In this document: positions 63,977 to 64,000 of the stretch, in pieces
How the letters are laid out: each line of letters starts with the position of its first letter
Position numbering within the stretch: position 1 is the first letter of the stretch
Assembly: GCF_042731755.1 (NCBI RefSeq)
Contig: NZ_JBHWLR010000004.1
Coordinates: 396,224 to 460,223 of the forward strand
Length of the DNA: 64,000 bases
DNA from: Promicromonospora sp042731755
Lineage (GTDB): Bacteria; Actinomycetota; Actinomycetes; Actinomycetales; Cellulomonadaceae
Direction: 5' to 3'
Program-made: the position numbers and the translations under genes
The notes under the pieces: model-generated
Database searches by the model: none
What the model saw: the letters and a program-made list of their open reading frames with translations, nothing else
Told to the model about the DNA's origin: nothing

Positions 63977-64000
63977 GGCGCGGCGGAAGGGTTCGCCCCC

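Overview
This 64 kb window is from a high-GC actinobacterium. Gene density, codon use, GTG starts, many ATGA/TGATG stop-start overlaps and gene content (GH127, GH97, standalone HAE1-type RND permease, WYL regulator, DUF808) suggest Micrococcales near Cellulomonadaceae/Promicromonosporaceae. That placement is inference; no rRNA, tRNA, phage genes, IS transposase or CRISPR array was seen. There is one assembly gap of 10 Ns (30097-30106).

Region 1 (1-5.5 kb): the end of a tripartite tricarboxylate transporter (tctB fragment, tctA), a universal stress protein, a FadR-type regulator and an L-talarate/galactarate dehydratase, probably an aldarate uptake and dehydration module, followed by an NAD-dependent epimerase. 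Region 2 (5.6-10 kb): a CmtR-like metal sensor overlapping a cation diffusion facilitator, a TetR regulator divergent from a deazaflavin-type (DDN family) protein, an epoxide hydrolase and a 2H phosphoesterase-like protein.

Region 3 (10.1-30 kb) is the centrepiece. A nine-gene minus-strand operon reads: peptide ABC transporter (binding lipoprotein, two permeases, two ATPases), S33 prolyl aminopeptidase, Xaa-Pro aminopeptidase, GH127 beta-L-arabinofuranosidase, secreted M6 metalloprotease. Divergent from it is a GntR regulator followed by a complete trans-4-hydroxy-L-proline pathway: three-subunit D-hydroxyproline dehydrogenase, pyrroline-hydroxycarboxylate deaminase, hydroxyproline 2-epimerase and alpha-ketoglutarate semialdehyde dehydrogenase. 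Hydroxyproline-linked beta-L-arabinofuranosides are the hallmark of plant extensins, so I read the 20 kb as a utilisation locus for plant hydroxyproline-rich glycoproteins: proteolysis outside, glycopeptide import, de-arabinosylation, removal of proline or hydroxyproline, and oxidation to 2-oxoglutarate.

Region 4 (30.2-44.9 kb): a second epoxide hydrolase, a VOC protein divergent from a WYL regulator, a MarR regulator divergent from an RND permease, an unrecognised 149-aa protein, a 2020-aa surface-type protein with Ig/cadherin-like and fibronectin III domains, a membrane-anchored bL12-like protein and a methyltransferase. Region 5 (45-57.4 kb): a copper operon (copZ, His-rich exported protein, CopA) and a separate CopB ATPase; both promoters carry a CsoR-type box in a 17-nt -35/-10 spacer. 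Between them lie a flavin reductase/HxlR pair, a TetR/MFS efflux pair with a 9-bp-arm operator, an unusual SDR and a Kup potassium transporter. Region 6 (57.4-64 kb): a secreted GH97 enzyme, a secreted glycerophosphodiesterase with a C-terminal carbohydrate-binding module, a DUF808 membrane protein and a GNAT acetyltransferase.

A second layer crosses the window: very long intergenic hairpins (stems 19-30 bp) in five sequence families, nearly all just after a stop codon. Some have near-identical copies tens of kilobases apart, suggesting dispersed terminator-like repeats.
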